Positions 1 through 8,704 of a stretch of 64,000 bases of DNA are shown in pieces. Made by a program: the position numbers and the translations under genes. Where the stretch lies: NCBI GenBank assembly GCA_016280395.1, contig JAEEGQ010000056.1, positions 62,001-126,000 on the forward strand. Reading direction: 5' to 3'. Position 1 is the stretch's first letter. Every line of letters starts with the position of its first letter. The stretch comes from Lachnospiraceae bacterium (GTDB lineage: Bacteria; Bacillota; Clostridia; Lachnospirales; Lachnospiraceae). The notes below the pieces were generated by a model. The model saw only the letters and a list, made by a program, of their open reading frames with translations, was not told the DNA's origin and ran no database searches.

Positions 1-1341
1 TTCGGTGCTCACAAGTGTGATATTCTCACCGTGAGCGTCGATTATCTCTTTTACGATGGCAAGACCAAGCCCCGTTCCGCGCTTATCCTTGCCGCGTGAC
101 GCATCTGTCTTGTAAAAGCGCTCAAACACCTTTTTCTGTGCGTCCTTAGGAATACCGATGCCGGAATCCTTGACACTTACAAACACCTTGCTGGCCTTGA
201 TATTAACCGAAATGGTTATGGTCGAATCCTGATTGCTGAATTTGATGGCGTTATCAAGAAGGTTGTAAAGTACCTGCTGGATCCGCCCCATATCTGCGGA
301 TATGAGCACCTCCGGGTCACAGAACTGCAGCTCGATCGTAATACGCTTCTTTGTGCAGGTCCCCTCAAAGGATGCGGCAGTCTTCTTGATCACCTCGTTT
401 ATGTCAAATACGGTTATATCGAGGGTGTCGTTATTATCCATCCTTGAAAGTGACAGCAGGTCTTCCGTAAGCTTTGTAAGGCGCTCTGTCTCAAAAAGTA
501 TGATGTCCAGATATCTTCCGGCCGATTCCATTGGTATGGTGCCGTCTTTTATGGCCTCAAGATACCCTTTTATGGATGTTAACGGCGATCTGAAGTCATG
601 TGAAACATTGCCTATGAATTTCTTCTGGTATTCCTCGAGACGCCCGACCTCTTCGGCAGTTACGCGCATGGCCTCGGAAATATCGCGGTACTCGGCCCGA
701 AACCTCGGGGCTTTGTACTTGTAATTCTTTTTTGCATACTCTATCGCGGCTTTTTTAAGCTTTGCAACGGGCCATATCGTCATGAACCAGATGAGGACGA
801 ATACCATCAGCAGTATAAGCGAAAAAGCGAGGATCATAAGGCTGATCGTATCGACATAAAAGCCTGCATCCTGATAAATGCTCTGCATTGATACGGCAAG
901 ACATACATAGCCTCTTATCTGGTAGTCATAAACGATCGGCTCGGACACGAGAAGGAGCGGCTCCCTTGAGATCTCGGTTATGGTGATGTCCTCGAATGTA
1001 AGGGTGGAGCTGCCTATATAGCGTTCAATGGTGTAGAATTCCTTTCCGCCGGTGTCAATGAAGACAACTCCCGCGGTATTGGTGAGAAGGACGCGCATCC
1101 CGAGGAAATGGTCGATACTTGTGAGCTGTTTTTTCAGCTCGTTTATCGTTATTCCCGAACGGTAATAGTTTTCGCCGTATTCGACGGCAACCATCTGCGC
1201 CTCCTGCAGGACCGCGTTTTTGCGGTTTGCAAGAAGAGAACGCCTGATACGGCTCTGTCCCAACGCATTGACGATGAAGAACATAGCCGTAACAGTCGCA
1301 ATATAAACAAATATAAGTCTTAGTGTGATCTTATGCCCCAT
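1..1341 (-). CDS. Sensor histidine kinase, C-terminus cut by window edge
   Basis: Membrane sensor kinase that should phosphorylate the response regulator encoded 12 bases upstream (1354-2073). The reading frame is open from an ATG at 1341 to the window edge (447 codons). It reads: a membrane segment in the first 20 residues, an extracytoplasmic sensor region, a second membrane segment near residues 170-190, a HAMP-like stretch, the H-box FIGNVSHDFRSPLTSIKGY, the N-box LLDNAIKF, DSGIGIP, an F-box with RFYKTD, and GTGLGLAIVKEI. Only the last part of the ATPase domain is missing. The layout is that of PhoR/ResE-type kinases paired with OmpR-type regulators. The signal sensed cannot be told from sequence. 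Confidence 0.93.
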   Translation of the reverse strand, partial: MGHKITLRLIFVYIATVTAMFFIVNALGQSRIRRSLLANRKNAVLQEAQMVAVEYGENYYRSGITINELKKQLTSIDHFLGMRVLLTNTAGVVFIDTGGKEFYTIERYIGSSTLTFEDITITEISREPLLLVSEPIVYDYQIRGYVCLAVSMQSIYQDAGFYVDTISLMILAFSLILLMVFVLIWFMTIWPVAKLKKAAIEYAKKNYKYKAPRFRAEYRDISEAMRVTAEEVGRLEEYQKKFIGNVSHDFRSPLTSIKGYLEAIKDGTIPMESAGRYLDIILFETERLTKLTEDLLSLSRMDNNDTLDITVFDINEVIKKTAASFEGTCTKKRITIELQFCDPEVLISADMGRIQQVLYNLLDNAIKFSNQDSTITISVNIKASKVFVSVKDSGIGIPKDAQKKVFERFYKTDASRGKDKRGTGLGLAIVKEIIDAHGENITLVSTE

Positions 1342-1353
1342 AAGTGCTCCGGA

Positions 1354-2073
1354 TCATTTTCTCAATTCGAATTTATAGCCGACGCCCCAGACAGTGGACA
1401 GACTCCAGTTCGCCCTGTCCTTTATCTTCTCGCGAAGGCGCTTGATATGGACGTCCACGGTTCTCGTATCGCCCATGTATTCATAGCCCCAGACACGGTC
1501 CAAAAGCTGCTCGCGGGAAAAGACGCGGTTAGGATGCTTTGCAAGGTAAAACAGGAGCTCAAGCTCTTTAGGCGGCATATCCACATATTCGCCGCAATAT
1601 GTGACCGTATAATTTGCAAGATCCACGATAAGATCCGCGTGGGCCACAAAGGTGTCGCTGTTTTCGGGCAGGGGTTCCTGTTTTTCCGCAGGCTCCGCTG
1701 CCGCGCCTTTACGGCGCAGGACCGCCTTTACCCTGGCAACAAGCTCTTTTGAATCAAAGGGCTTTACCATGTAATCGTCGGCTCCGAGCTCGAGCCCGAG
1801 CACCTTGTCGAAAACCTCGCCCTTTGCGGACAGCATGATTATCGGCACCTGTGAAGTCTTTCTCAGCTCCCTGCAGACCTCGTATCCGTCGATCCCCGGC
1901 AGCATAAGGTCAAGCAGGATGATATCCGGCCCGAATTCCTTGAACTTTACAAGGGCTTCCTCGCCATCTTCGGCAATCTGCGTGTCGAAGCACTCCTTTG
2001 TCAGATAAAGAGAGATAAGTTCGGCAATGTTGCCGTCGTCATCCACTATCAAAACCTTCTGTCTGTCAGCCAT
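1354..2073 (-). CDS. OmpR/PhoB-family response regulator
   Basis: DNA-binding response regulator of 239 residues. The N-terminal receiver domain has the acidic pair D11-D12, the phospho-acceptor D55 in IILLDLMLPG and the conserved lysine in MVKPFD. A spacer rich in Ala/Glu/Pro follows (about residues 122-140). The C-terminal winged helix contains NRVFSREQLLDRVWGYEY and RTVDVHIKRLREKI, typical of OmpR/PhoB. It is the partner of the downstream kinase, with which it is surely co-transcribed. A TATAAT at 2089-2094 on the minus strand lies 15 bases upstream of the start but has no good -35 box, so the promoter may need an activator or autoregulation. It is not assigned as a feature. Confidence 0.95.
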   Translation of the reverse strand: MADRQKVLIVDDDGNIAELISLYLTKECFDTQIAEDGEEALVKFKEFGPDIILLDLMLPGIDGYEVCRELRKTSQVPIIMLSAKGEVFDKVLGLELGADDYMVKPFDSKELVARVKAVLRRKGAAAEPAEKQEPLPENSDTFVAHADLIVDLANYTVTYCGEYVDMPPKELELLFYLAKHPNRVFSREQLLDRVWGYEYMGDTRTVDVHIKRLREKIKDRANWSLSTVWGVGYKFELRK

Positions 2074-2124
2074 ATGCTACCCCGTTTCATTATACTTTCC
2101 GGCCGTTATGCCCTGTTTGCCGGC

Positions 2125-4494
2125 TTATTTCTTAAATTCCACTATTGTCACGCCTCTGTCGCCCTCACCGAATTCCCCAAGCCTGAAGCTCTTAACATAG
2201 GGAGTGCGCTTCAGTTTGGCGTGTACCGCGTCACGGAGCGCGCCTGTACCCCGCCCGTGGATTATGTTAACTTTCTCTATGTGCGCAAGATATGCGTCGT
2301 CAAGGTATTTGTCCACTTCCGGAAGGGCCTCGTCAACACGTTTCCCGACTATATTGAGCTCCGGACTTACAGTCATGGATTTAGCATATCCTATGGATGC
2401 GGCCATTGAGCGCTGTGTCTGCTTCGGCTCTTCTTTTGCCTTTACAAACTCAACGTCCGATACCTTTACGGTCGTCCGCATTGCGCCAAGCTGCACGTTT
2501 ACTTCGCCTCTGGTGTTCGGGAGCGAAAGGAGGGTTCCGTTGAGATTCAGGCTTAAAACAAGGACTTCGTCCCCCACCTGAAGCTCGTGAGCGCTCTCTT
2601 TCTTCGGTTCGCGGCGTTTGATCCCGCCTGCGGCCCTGTATTCTTCATAGCGCTCCCTTAAGGCGCTGCGCTCTTCCTCCATCTCGCGGGTATGCGCCCC
2701 GCTCTTGTTTATGTTACGGATGGCCCTGTCTGCGTATTCCTTTGCTTCACGCAGCACATCCGCTGCCTTTTCTTTTGCTTCCTGAAGCATTTTTTCGCGG
2801 GCGGCATCAAGCTTTTCCTGCTTTTCGGCAAGCTTCCTCGCTGTTTCTTCCGCCTGCGCCTTAAGCATTGCGATCTCTTCTTTTTCGCGTTCCATGCGAA
2901 CCCTGTCGTTTTCAAGGCCGGAGATCACATCTTCAAAGCTCTTTTCCTGCTCGCCTATAAGCTCTTTTGCGGCTTCTATGATATCCGCCTTAAGCCCGAG
3001 CTTCTGCGAGATCGCGAAGGCATTGCTCTTTCCGGGGATACCGATAAGGAGCCTGTAGGTCGGCCTTAAGGATTCAACATCAAATTCACAGCAGGCGTTT
3101 GAAACGCCTTTTGTCTGGAGCGCAAATACCTTAAGCTCACTGTAATGCGTGGTTGCCACGGTCCTTACATCCCTTGCGTGAAGGTATTTGAGGATCGCCA
3201 TTGCAAGGGCTGCGCCCTCGGTAGGGTCTGTGCCGGCTCCGAGCTCGTCAAACAGCACCAGTGACTCGTAATCCGCCTTTTCAAGGATCGAGACCGTATT
3301 GGTCATGTGTGACGAAAACGTCGAAAGGCTCTGTTCTATGCTCTGTTCATCGCCTATATCCGCAAATACTTCTTTGAATATCCCAAGCTTTGAGCCCTCG
3401 CCCGCAGGGATATGAAGGCCTGCCTGGCCAAGCAGCGTAAAGAGGCCGATGGTCTTAAGAGCCACCGTTTTTCCGCCTGTATTCGGGCCCGTTATCACAA
3501 GAAGGTTAAAATCTTCACCCACGCGGATATCGGTGGGGACTATCTTTTTGGGGTCTATGAGCGGGTGTCTGCCTTTTTTGATGTTTATGCACCTGTCGGT
3601 GTTAAAGCGCGGGCGAACGCCCTTCTGCTGCTTTGCAAGTGTCGCCCTTGCAAAGATATAATCGAGCTTTGCGAGCATGTCACGGTTTACGGCAAGCTCG
3701 TGCTGCACCGAAACCGCCTGTCCCGTCAGGTCTTCAAGGATCTTCTCGATCTCTTTCTGCTCCTGAAGGGCCAATTCCCTCAGTTCGTTGTTGTATTTGA
3801 CAACCGCCATGGGCTCGATAAACACCGTTGAGCCGCTTGAGGACCTGTCATGCACCATTCCCGGGAATTTGCTCATGTGCTCTGCTTTAACGGGGATGCA
3901 GTATCTGCCGTCACGCATGGTGACAAGGGCATCCTGCATCATTCCGCGGGTGGCCTCCGAGATCACTATAGAATTCAGATGATCCTTGATCTTTTCGTTG
4001 GTGGTTTTTATAGCGCGCCTTACGCTTTTTAAGCCGGGGCTTGCGTCATCCGCGATAAGATCCTCGCCGAGAATGCAGCGGTCTATCTCGTGCTGCAAAA
4101 ATTCCAGCGGGCTTAATGCGTCAAAATAATGCTGGACGGCGTCATTTTCGCCTTCTTCCTCTTCCTTTGCGGCTCCGCCGTAGGCCTTTATCCTGCTTAC
4201 AGCCGTAAGGAGCGAGCTTATGCGGAGAAGCTCCACAGTGCTCAAACATGCGCCTATCTCAAGCCTTTTTAAGCTTTCTCCGATCTCGGAGATGCCGGAA
4301 AACGAGAGGGTGCCTTTTTTATAAAGTCGGGCGAGGGCGTCAGCGGTTTCGCTCTGAAGCTCTTCTATCACTTTAATGTCAGTCTGTGGCACGGTCTCAC
4401 GGCAGAGTTTTTTACCGGGAGCCGAACCCGCATAACCCGTAAGGGTTTCTATTATCTTGTTGTACTCAAGTACACGCAATACTTTTTCGTTCAT
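2125..4494 (-). CDS. mutS2: MutS2 family ATPase/Smr-domain protein
   Basis: 789-residue MutS2, the MutS relative that lacks the mismatch-recognition domain and is linked to recombination control or, in Bacillus, rescue of collided ribosomes. Visible parts: N-terminal core and clamp, Walker A ITGPNTGGKTVALK, Walker B LVLFDELGAGTDPTEGAALA, the signature THYSELK, a long charged coiled coil (about residues 515-630), a KOW-like segment, and the C-terminal Smr nuclease domain with the HGRGTGALRDAV motif. The ATG at 4494 is preferred over the more upstream 4536 because AGAGGAAAAG lies just before it and the protein then begins MNEKVLRVLEY, as in the family. It follows trmL on the same strand. Confidence 0.95.
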   Translation of the reverse strand: MNEKVLRVLEYNKIIETLTGYAGSAPGKKLCRETVPQTDIKVIEELQSETADALARLYKKGTLSFSGISEIGESLKRLEIGACLSTVELLRISSLLTAVSRIKAYGGAAKEEEEGENDAVQHYFDALSPLEFLQHEIDRCILGEDLIADDASPGLKSVRRAIKTTNEKIKDHLNSIVISEATRGMMQDALVTMRDGRYCIPVKAEHMSKFPGMVHDRSSSGSTVFIEPMAVVKYNNELRELALQEQKEIEKILEDLTGQAVSVQHELAVNRDMLAKLDYIFARATLAKQQKGVRPRFNTDRCINIKKGRHPLIDPKKIVPTDIRVGEDFNLLVITGPNTGGKTVALKTIGLFTLLGQAGLHIPAGEGSKLGIFKEVFADIGDEQSIEQSLSTFSSHMTNTVSILEKADYESLVLFDELGAGTDPTEGAALAMAILKYLHARDVRTVATTHYSELKVFALQTKGVSNACCEFDVESLRPTYRLLIGIPGKSNAFAISQKLGLKADIIEAAKELIGEQEKSFEDVISGLENDRVRMEREKEEIAMLKAQAEETARKLAEKQEKLDAAREKMLQEAKEKAADVLREAKEYADRAIRNINKSGAHTREMEEERSALRERYEEYRAAGGIKRREPKKESAHELQVGDEVLVLSLNLNGTLLSLPNTRGEVNVQLGAMRTTVKVSDVEFVKAKEEPKQTQRSMAASIGYAKSMTVSPELNIVGKRVDEALPEVDKYLDDAYLAHIEKVNIIHGRGTGALRDAVHAKLKRTPYVKSFRLGEFGEGDRGVTIVEFKK

Positions 4495-4551
4495 TTCACT
4501 TTTCCTCTTGCCGCTTAAAATAACGGCTTCTGACACATGCCGGAAAAGATG

Positions 4552-5043
4552 TCAGTCCCAGCTCAAACGGTGAAGGTTCCCTTCGGGGTTAAGCCCTTCA
4601 AAGCCGTTCTGGCGAAGCGCCTCGTAAAGCAGTGTGCATACGGAATTGCCAAGGTTAAGGGACCTTATCTCCCCGAACATCGGGATGCGGATGCAGGTAT
4701 CCTTATGCTCCACAAGGATCTCCTCGGGGATCCCGGCGCTTTCTTTTCCAAACATGATAAAATCGTTCATTTCATAGCGCGGTTCGGTATAGAGCTTCCG
4801 CGCCTTTGTTGTTGCGTAATAGATCTTTGCGTCGGGATTCTTTTCGCAAAAATCCTTATAATCGTCGTAAACATGCAGGTCTAAGTGTTTCCAGTAATCG
4901 AGCCCTGCGCGGCGCAGGTGCTTATCGTCTATCGAAAAGCCGAGAGGCCTGATAAGATGCAGCGATGAATGTGTTGCAACGCAGGTTCTGCCTATATTGC
5001 CGGTGTTGTCCGGTATTTCCGGTTCAAGTAATACTATGTTCAT
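4552..5043 (-). CDS. trmL: tRNA (cytidine(34)-2'-O)-methyltransferase
   Basis: 163-residue SPOUT methyltransferase that 2'-O-methylates the wobble base of tRNA-Leu isoacceptors. The start at 5043 gives the classic N-terminus MNIVLLEPEIPDNTGNIGRTC and has AAGGA six bases before it; a longer version to 5088 would overlap the neighbour and adds an unconserved 15 residues. The SAM-binding knot is seen as MFGKESAGIPEEI, then RIPMFGEIRSLNLGNSVCTLLYEALRQ, which are the SPOUT motifs 2 and 3. It sits between the cheX-like gene and mutS2, both on the same strand with gaps under 60 bases. Confidence 0.93.
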   Translation of the reverse strand: MNIVLLEPEIPDNTGNIGRTCVATHSSLHLIRPLGFSIDDKHLRRAGLDYWKHLDLHVYDDYKDFCEKNPDAKIYYATTKARKLYTEPRYEMNDFIMFGKESAGIPEEILVEHKDTCIRIPMFGEIRSLNLGNSVCTLLYEALRQNGFEGLNPEGNLHRLSWD

Positions 5044-5077
5044 GATATTCCTTTGCGCAAAAAGAAAAGGATGGCTT

Positions 5078-5551
5078 TTATTCGCCATCCTTAATTGCTA
5101 CGTTAATCTCCATTGCTTTGTCATCCTCATATGACAGCGGTATGCAAATGTTTGGCGCTTTTTCGCTGAAAAACTTAACAGTACCGGTTGCCATTGTGGG
5201 CGGGGTGATATCCACCGCTATAGCCTTTGTTGAGAAAACTGTTGCGGTATTTCCGAGCATCATATTGCAAAGCTCACAAATAGCACTCTTTGCAAGCTCA
5301 TCCATCTCTGCGAGAGGCATCTGGCACATCTTGGATGCAATGTCAAGAGCCACATCCGTAGGGAAGCAATAAATGACCTGTCCGGCCATCTCACCCGTAA
5401 GACCTACCATGATAAGGAACTGGTCACTGGTGTATTCACTTTCTCTTCTGTACGGCTTTCCGACTTTCGCCTGGATACCGCACATATCCTGAAGAACCTT
5501 GGTAGAGGCGATCAGAAAGGGATTCACATATTCCGCATTAATAGTTGCCAT
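5078..5551 (-). CDS. CheX/CheC-family phosphatase-like protein
   Basis: 157-residue protein with the CheX fold. CheX dephosphorylates CheY-P using a Glu and an Asn in the motif E-x2-N; here ELAKSAICELCNMMLGN carries both (E and N three apart), so catalysis looks intact. Other CheX-like features are the N-terminal helix YVNPFLIASTKVLQDMCG and the strand GLTGEMAGQVIYCF. No chemotaxis, flagellar or cheY gene is present in the window; it heads a likely operon with trmL and mutS2. It may therefore act on a CheY-like receiver elsewhere, or on a two-component regulator. Family assignment is firm, partner unknown. Confidence 0.85.
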   Translation of the reverse strand: MATINAEYVNPFLIASTKVLQDMCGIQAKVGKPYRRESEYTSDQFLIMVGLTGEMAGQVIYCFPTDVALDIASKMCQMPLAEMDELAKSAICELCNMMLGNTATVFSTKAIAVDITPPTMATGTVKFFSEKAPNICIPLSYEDDKAMEINVAIKDGE

Positions 5552-5650
5552 ACTGTACTCCTATGCCATCTTTCTTGAAAACCGCAGACTGCGGCGCTTA
5601 AACTTCGCACCCTGAAAAAAAGATACATATCTTCTTCCGTCATTTACGTA

Positions 5651-5680
5651 ATTGTACCACAGGAAAGGGTGATTTTGCAA
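5651..5680 (-). promoter_or_regulatory. Probable sigma-A promoter of cheX-trmL-mutS2
   Basis: On the minus strand a -35 TTGCAA (5675-5680) and a -10 TACAAT (5651-5656) are 18 bases apart. They lie about 100 bases before the CheX-like gene and after the end of the aminotransferase gene. Confidence 0.5.
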
Positions 5681-5719
5681 CCTATTTTTCAGCCCGGTTT
5701 CCTGCGCGTTTTTGGTACT

Positions 5720-6883
5720 TCAGCTCTTTAAGCGCGCTGTAAAATCCTCTAATCTTCCGAGGGCGACTTTCAGTTTTTCCAGCGAATATGCGTAGGAAAT
5801 CCTGAGGAACCCTTCCCCGCAGTCGCCAAAAGCGGTACCCGGCACGACCGCAAGCTTTTCTTCCTGCAGGAGCTTTGTGGCGAATTCATCCGAAGTCATT
5901 CCGAACTGCTTTATGCACGGAAAGGCATAAAAGGCGCCGAGGGGTTCGAAACAGTCAAGTCCCATGCCTCTTAGGGTACTTACGACAAAACGCCGTCTGT
6001 TATCGTAGGATTCCCTCATGCGGGCAACATCGGCATCCCCGTTCTTTACCGCTTCAACAGCGGCAAACTGGCTTGTTGACGGGGCGCACATGATAGCAAA
6101 CTGATGGATCTTGGTCATCTGCGAGATTATCTCTTTTGGTCCGCAGGCATATCCGAGGCGCCATCCTGTCATTGCGTAGGATTTTGAAAACCCGTTTATT
6201 ACGACGGTTCTCTCGCGCATACCGGGAAGCGACGCTATTGACACGTGGTCCCCGCAGTAGGTAAGCTCCGAATATATCTCGTCGGAAAGGACAAAGATGT
6301 CGTGTTTTTCTATAACCTTAGCTATTGCTTCAAGGTCGCTGCGTGTCATGACCGCGCCTGTGGGGTTGTTCGGGAAGGGGAGTATCAGCACCTTGGTCTT
6401 CGGTGTAATGGCATCCTCCAACTCCTTTGCCGTAAGCCTGAACTCGTTTTCCGCCTTAAGGTCGATAAATACCGGGGCGCCGTCCGCAAGAACGGTACAG
6501 GGCAGGTAGGAAACATAGCAGGGCTGCGGGATTATGACCTCGTCTCCGGGATTTAACATCGCGCGGAGGGCAATATCTATCGCCTCACTGCCGCCAACCG
6601 TTACAAGTGTCTCTGCAACCGGATCGTAGGAAAGGTTAAAACGTCTCTCGAGATATCTCACTATCTCTTCGCGCAGCTCCTTAAGGCCCGAATTTGACGT
6701 ATAGTGTGTTTTGCCTTTTTCAAGGGAATAAATGCCCTCTTCCCTGATATGCCAGGGTGTTTCAAAATCGGGTTCGCCGACACCGAGGGATATCGCATCC
6801 TTCATTTCGCTTACAATATCAAAAAACTTGCGGATGCCGGAGGGCTTGATCTTCGTTACTTTATCTGCTAAAGGATTTCTCAC
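5720..6883 (-). CDS. Class I/II PLP-dependent aminotransferase
   Basis: 387-residue fold-type I aminotransferase of the aspartate/aromatic group. Visible motifs: the N-terminal GVGEPDFETP, the cofactor-binding PFPNNPTGAV and DEIYSELTY, the Schiff-base lysine in NGFSKSYAMTGWRLGY, and the substrate carboxylate arginine in GFLRISYAYS. Length and motifs fit the YugH/PatA group, but substrate specificity cannot be set from the sequence. The start overlaps the last bases of the Lrp/AsnC-type regulator by four (ATGA), which implies translational coupling and suggests that the regulator senses an amino acid related to this reaction. Confidence 0.92.
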   Translation of the reverse strand: MRNPLADKVTKIKPSGIRKFFDIVSEMKDAISLGVGEPDFETPWHIREEGIYSLEKGKTHYTSNSGLKELREEIVRYLERRFNLSYDPVAETLVTVGGSEAIDIALRAMLNPGDEVIIPQPCYVSYLPCTVLADGAPVFIDLKAENEFRLTAKELEDAITPKTKVLILPFPNNPTGAVMTRSDLEAIAKVIEKHDIFVLSDEIYSELTYCGDHVSIASLPGMRERTVVINGFSKSYAMTGWRLGYACGPKEIISQMTKIHQFAIMCAPSTSQFAAVEAVKNGDADVARMRESYDNRRRFVVSTLRGMGLDCFEPLGAFYAFPCIKQFGMTSDEFATKLLQEEKLAVVPGTAFGDCGEGFLRISYAYSLEKLKVALGRLEDFTARLKS

Positions 6884-7362
6884 GGTGTTATAAGCATCCT
6901 TTCTTCTTCTGTCACATTTTCAAGCGGGATCCCGTGCTCCTTGTATTTCTTGAGCACAAAGTGCGTCGCGGTGCTTAAGACATATTCCATGGGCGCAAGA
7001 TGTCCCGATACAAAGGTTGCCACTTCGCGCATGCTCTTTCCGCGGATGACAACGGTAAGGTCGAAGCCTCCGGACATAAGGTAAACGGCCTCGACTTCGT
7101 CGTATTTATAGATCCTCTCGGCGATCTTGTCAAAGCCCTGGCCTCTCTGGGGCGTAACCTTGACTTCGATAAGCGCCGTAACATTCTCATGTTCCGCCTT
7201 GTCCCAGTTTATCAGAACGGGATAACCGCAGATAACACGGTCCGCTTCCATCTCCGCTATGCATGCCGCGACTTCATCTTCCGTTGCGCCGAGCATCTTT
7301 GCAAGGTCTTTGATCTCGATCTTCGAGTTTTTTTCGATAGCGTGTAAAATACGGTCCTTCAT
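6880..7362 (-). CDS. Lrp/AsnC-family transcriptional regulator
   Basis: 160-residue feast/famine regulator. The N-terminal winged helix reads ILHAIEKNSKIEIKDLAKML, then ATEDEVAACIAEMEADRVI; the C-terminal RAM (amino-acid-binding) domain contains VTALIEVKVTPQRGQGFDKI and VEAVYLMSGGFDLTVVIRG. The DNA-binding half is short of basic residues compared with E. coli Lrp. It is preceded by GGAGG (start at 7362) and directly coupled to the aminotransferase gene, so local control of that gene is the simplest role. Confidence 0.92.
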   Translation of the reverse strand: MKDRILHAIEKNSKIEIKDLAKMLGATEDEVAACIAEMEADRVICGYPVLINWDKAEHENVTALIEVKVTPQRGQGFDKIAERIYKYDEVEAVYLMSGGFDLTVVIRGKSMREVATFVSGHLAPMEYVLSTATHFVLKKYKEHGIPLENVTEEERMLITP

Positions 7363-7376
7363 TGGTTTTCCTCCGT

Positions 7377-7886
7377 TTATTGCTGTTTTTTTCTTTCAGG
7401 TGTAAGATATCTTTTCCCCGCTTCGCTTGTAACGACGCAGCCGTTGTCTTCCGTAAGGGTCCCAAGCACCGCACACCTTACGTCTTTTTCCTTTAATGCC
7501 GAAAGGGCCTCAAAAGGCCTGTCCGTTACGACAAGAAAGGCATTCCCGCAAGGTTCTTCGTAGGGGCTTAAGTCTGCTTTTTCAAAAATCTCGACGGTAA
7601 GCTGGTCAAGCGGTATAGCACAAAGTTCTGCCGTAAGCCCTGTCCCGAGTGCCTCATGCAGCTCCCAAAGGCCGGCAAAAACGCTCTTGTTCTTAAGCTT
7701 CTCTGTAAAAAAGACTCCGGGCAGGCTTTCGGGCTCTGTATCCAAAAGCCTTTCCTCTTCTGCATCAAGGTCCTTTTCTTTTCTTTGGAAAAACAGAGGA
7801 AAGCCTTTTTTTGCATCCTGCAGGGCAGGATCCTTTATCCTCGCGGCGCCGGCCGTTCCGGCCATGACTATAGATCGTTCTCCCAT
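7377..7886 (-). CDS. Orphan C-terminal half of an AIR synthase/HypE-like protein
   Basis: 169 residues that resemble only the second half of the HypE-like 'hydrogenase maturation factor' common in Lachnospiraceae. The match starts at IVMAGTAGAARI and continues with SVFAGLWELHEALGTGL, LDQLTVEIFEKADLSPYE and GNAFLVVTDRPFEALSAL, up to RYLTPERKK. The N-terminal ATP-binding half of the AIR synthase fold is absent and no remnant of it lies upstream: a different small gene is there. The conserved HDVTEGG segment before the GLWE motif is also replaced. The gene has a ribosome-binding site (GGGAG, start at 7886) and no stop inside, so it is a stable short form rather than a fresh frameshift. It may bind a partner or ligand without catalysis. 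Confidence 0.6.
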   Translation of the reverse strand: MGERSIVMAGTAGAARIKDPALQDAKKGFPLFFQRKEKDLDAEEERLLDTEPESLPGVFFTEKLKNKSVFAGLWELHEALGTGLTAELCAIPLDQLTVEIFEKADLSPYEEPCGNAFLVVTDRPFEALSALKEKDVRCAVLGTLTEDNGCVVTSEAGKRYLTPERKKQQ

Positions 7887-7935
7887 TCAATGTTTCTCCC
7901 GGGTGTTATTGACTTTTCCGTCCGATTTGGTATGC

Positions 7936-8043
7936 TTATCTTGTCATCGCGGGTGCGATGATGGCAAGTACCATTGCGATGATGATTATCACCGCGATAA
8001 CGATAACGACTGTGCGCTGATGTTTTTTGTTGTAGAAGTTCAT
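7936..8043 (-). CDS. 35-residue single-span membrane protein
   Basis: Small open frame with a strong ribosome-binding site (GGAAAGGATTAAT before ATG at 8043). The protein starts MNFYNKKHQRTVVIVI, has one hydrophobic helix of about 22 residues made mostly of Ile, Val and Ala, and ends PAMTR. The positive head (KKHQR) predicts the N-terminus inside. Tiny proteins beginning MNFYNKK followed by one hydrophobic stretch are, from memory, common in Lachnospiraceae, with no known role. It ends about 50 bases before the HypE-like gene and may share its transcript. Confidence 0.72.
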   Translation of the reverse strand: MNFYNKKHQRTVVIVIAVIIIIAMVLAIIAPAMTR

Positions 8044-8089
8044 ATTAATCCTTTCCGCCTTTCGGCACCCCGTTAAAGGAGCAATTATC

Positions 8090-8704
8090 ATGATGTTAGC
8101 AATCATAGGGCCTTCACTTGTCCTTGCGGCCCTTATAGCCTACGAGATCTTCAAAAATACAAAAAAAGAAAAAGAGGCCTCGGAGGAATTCTGGGATCGC
8201 GAACGCGAGGCCAATACCGCCCGTAAAAAGGACATTTCGGATCTGCCGTATATAAATGTGCCGCTGGACAAATTGCCTTTCGGCCTGTGCCCGGCCTTCG
8301 AGGAAGTGGTCGCAAACGAAAAAGCGATCGAAGAGCTGGCAAAGACCAAGATCTTAAGCCTTAAAGGCCGTTCAAATACCGAAATTAAGCTCGAATACGG
8401 GATCACAAATTTCGAGTTTTTATGCAAATGCGACGAAAACTACCTGAAACTCATCCAGGCGCTTTCAAGGGAGGCAGAGCTCCTGCTTTCCTTAAGCTTT
8501 GACCGCGAAGCGGAGACAGTCCTTAATTATTCGCTTTCCATAGGCTCTGATATACCAAAGGATTATATCATGCTCGCAGAGATTTACAAGGGGCGATTTG
8601 ACCGCAAGTCCTTAAATGACCTTATCGAGAAAGCCGATACCCTTGAGCTCCTTACAAAGAAGTCGCTTCTTGAAAAGCTTGAATCTATCGCGGATTCTTT
8701 TTAG
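8090..8704 (+). CDS. Conserved hypothetical protein with N-terminal membrane anchor
   Basis: 204 residues: one N-terminal membrane segment (MMLAIIGPSLVLAALIAYEIF), a charged stalk, a conserved-looking segment LPYINVPLDKLPFG, then an all-alpha C-terminal region (about residues 70-204) with helices rich in Leu/Glu/Lys that could form a repeat-like or coiled-coil fold. AAAGGAG precedes the start. It is divergent from the 35-residue membrane protein, whose start lies 46 bases away, and its 3' end overlaps nth by 20 bases tail to tail. I do not recognise a functional family. Confidence 0.75.
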   Translation: MMLAIIGPSLVLAALIAYEIFKNTKKEKEASEEFWDREREANTARKKDISDLPYINVPLDKLPFGLCPAFEEVVANEKAIEELAKTKILSLKGRSNTEIKLEYGITNFEFLCKCDENYLKLIQALSREAELLLSLSFDREAETVLNYSLSIGSDIPKDYIMLAEIYKGRFDRKSLNDLIEKADTLELLTKKSLLEKLESIADSF

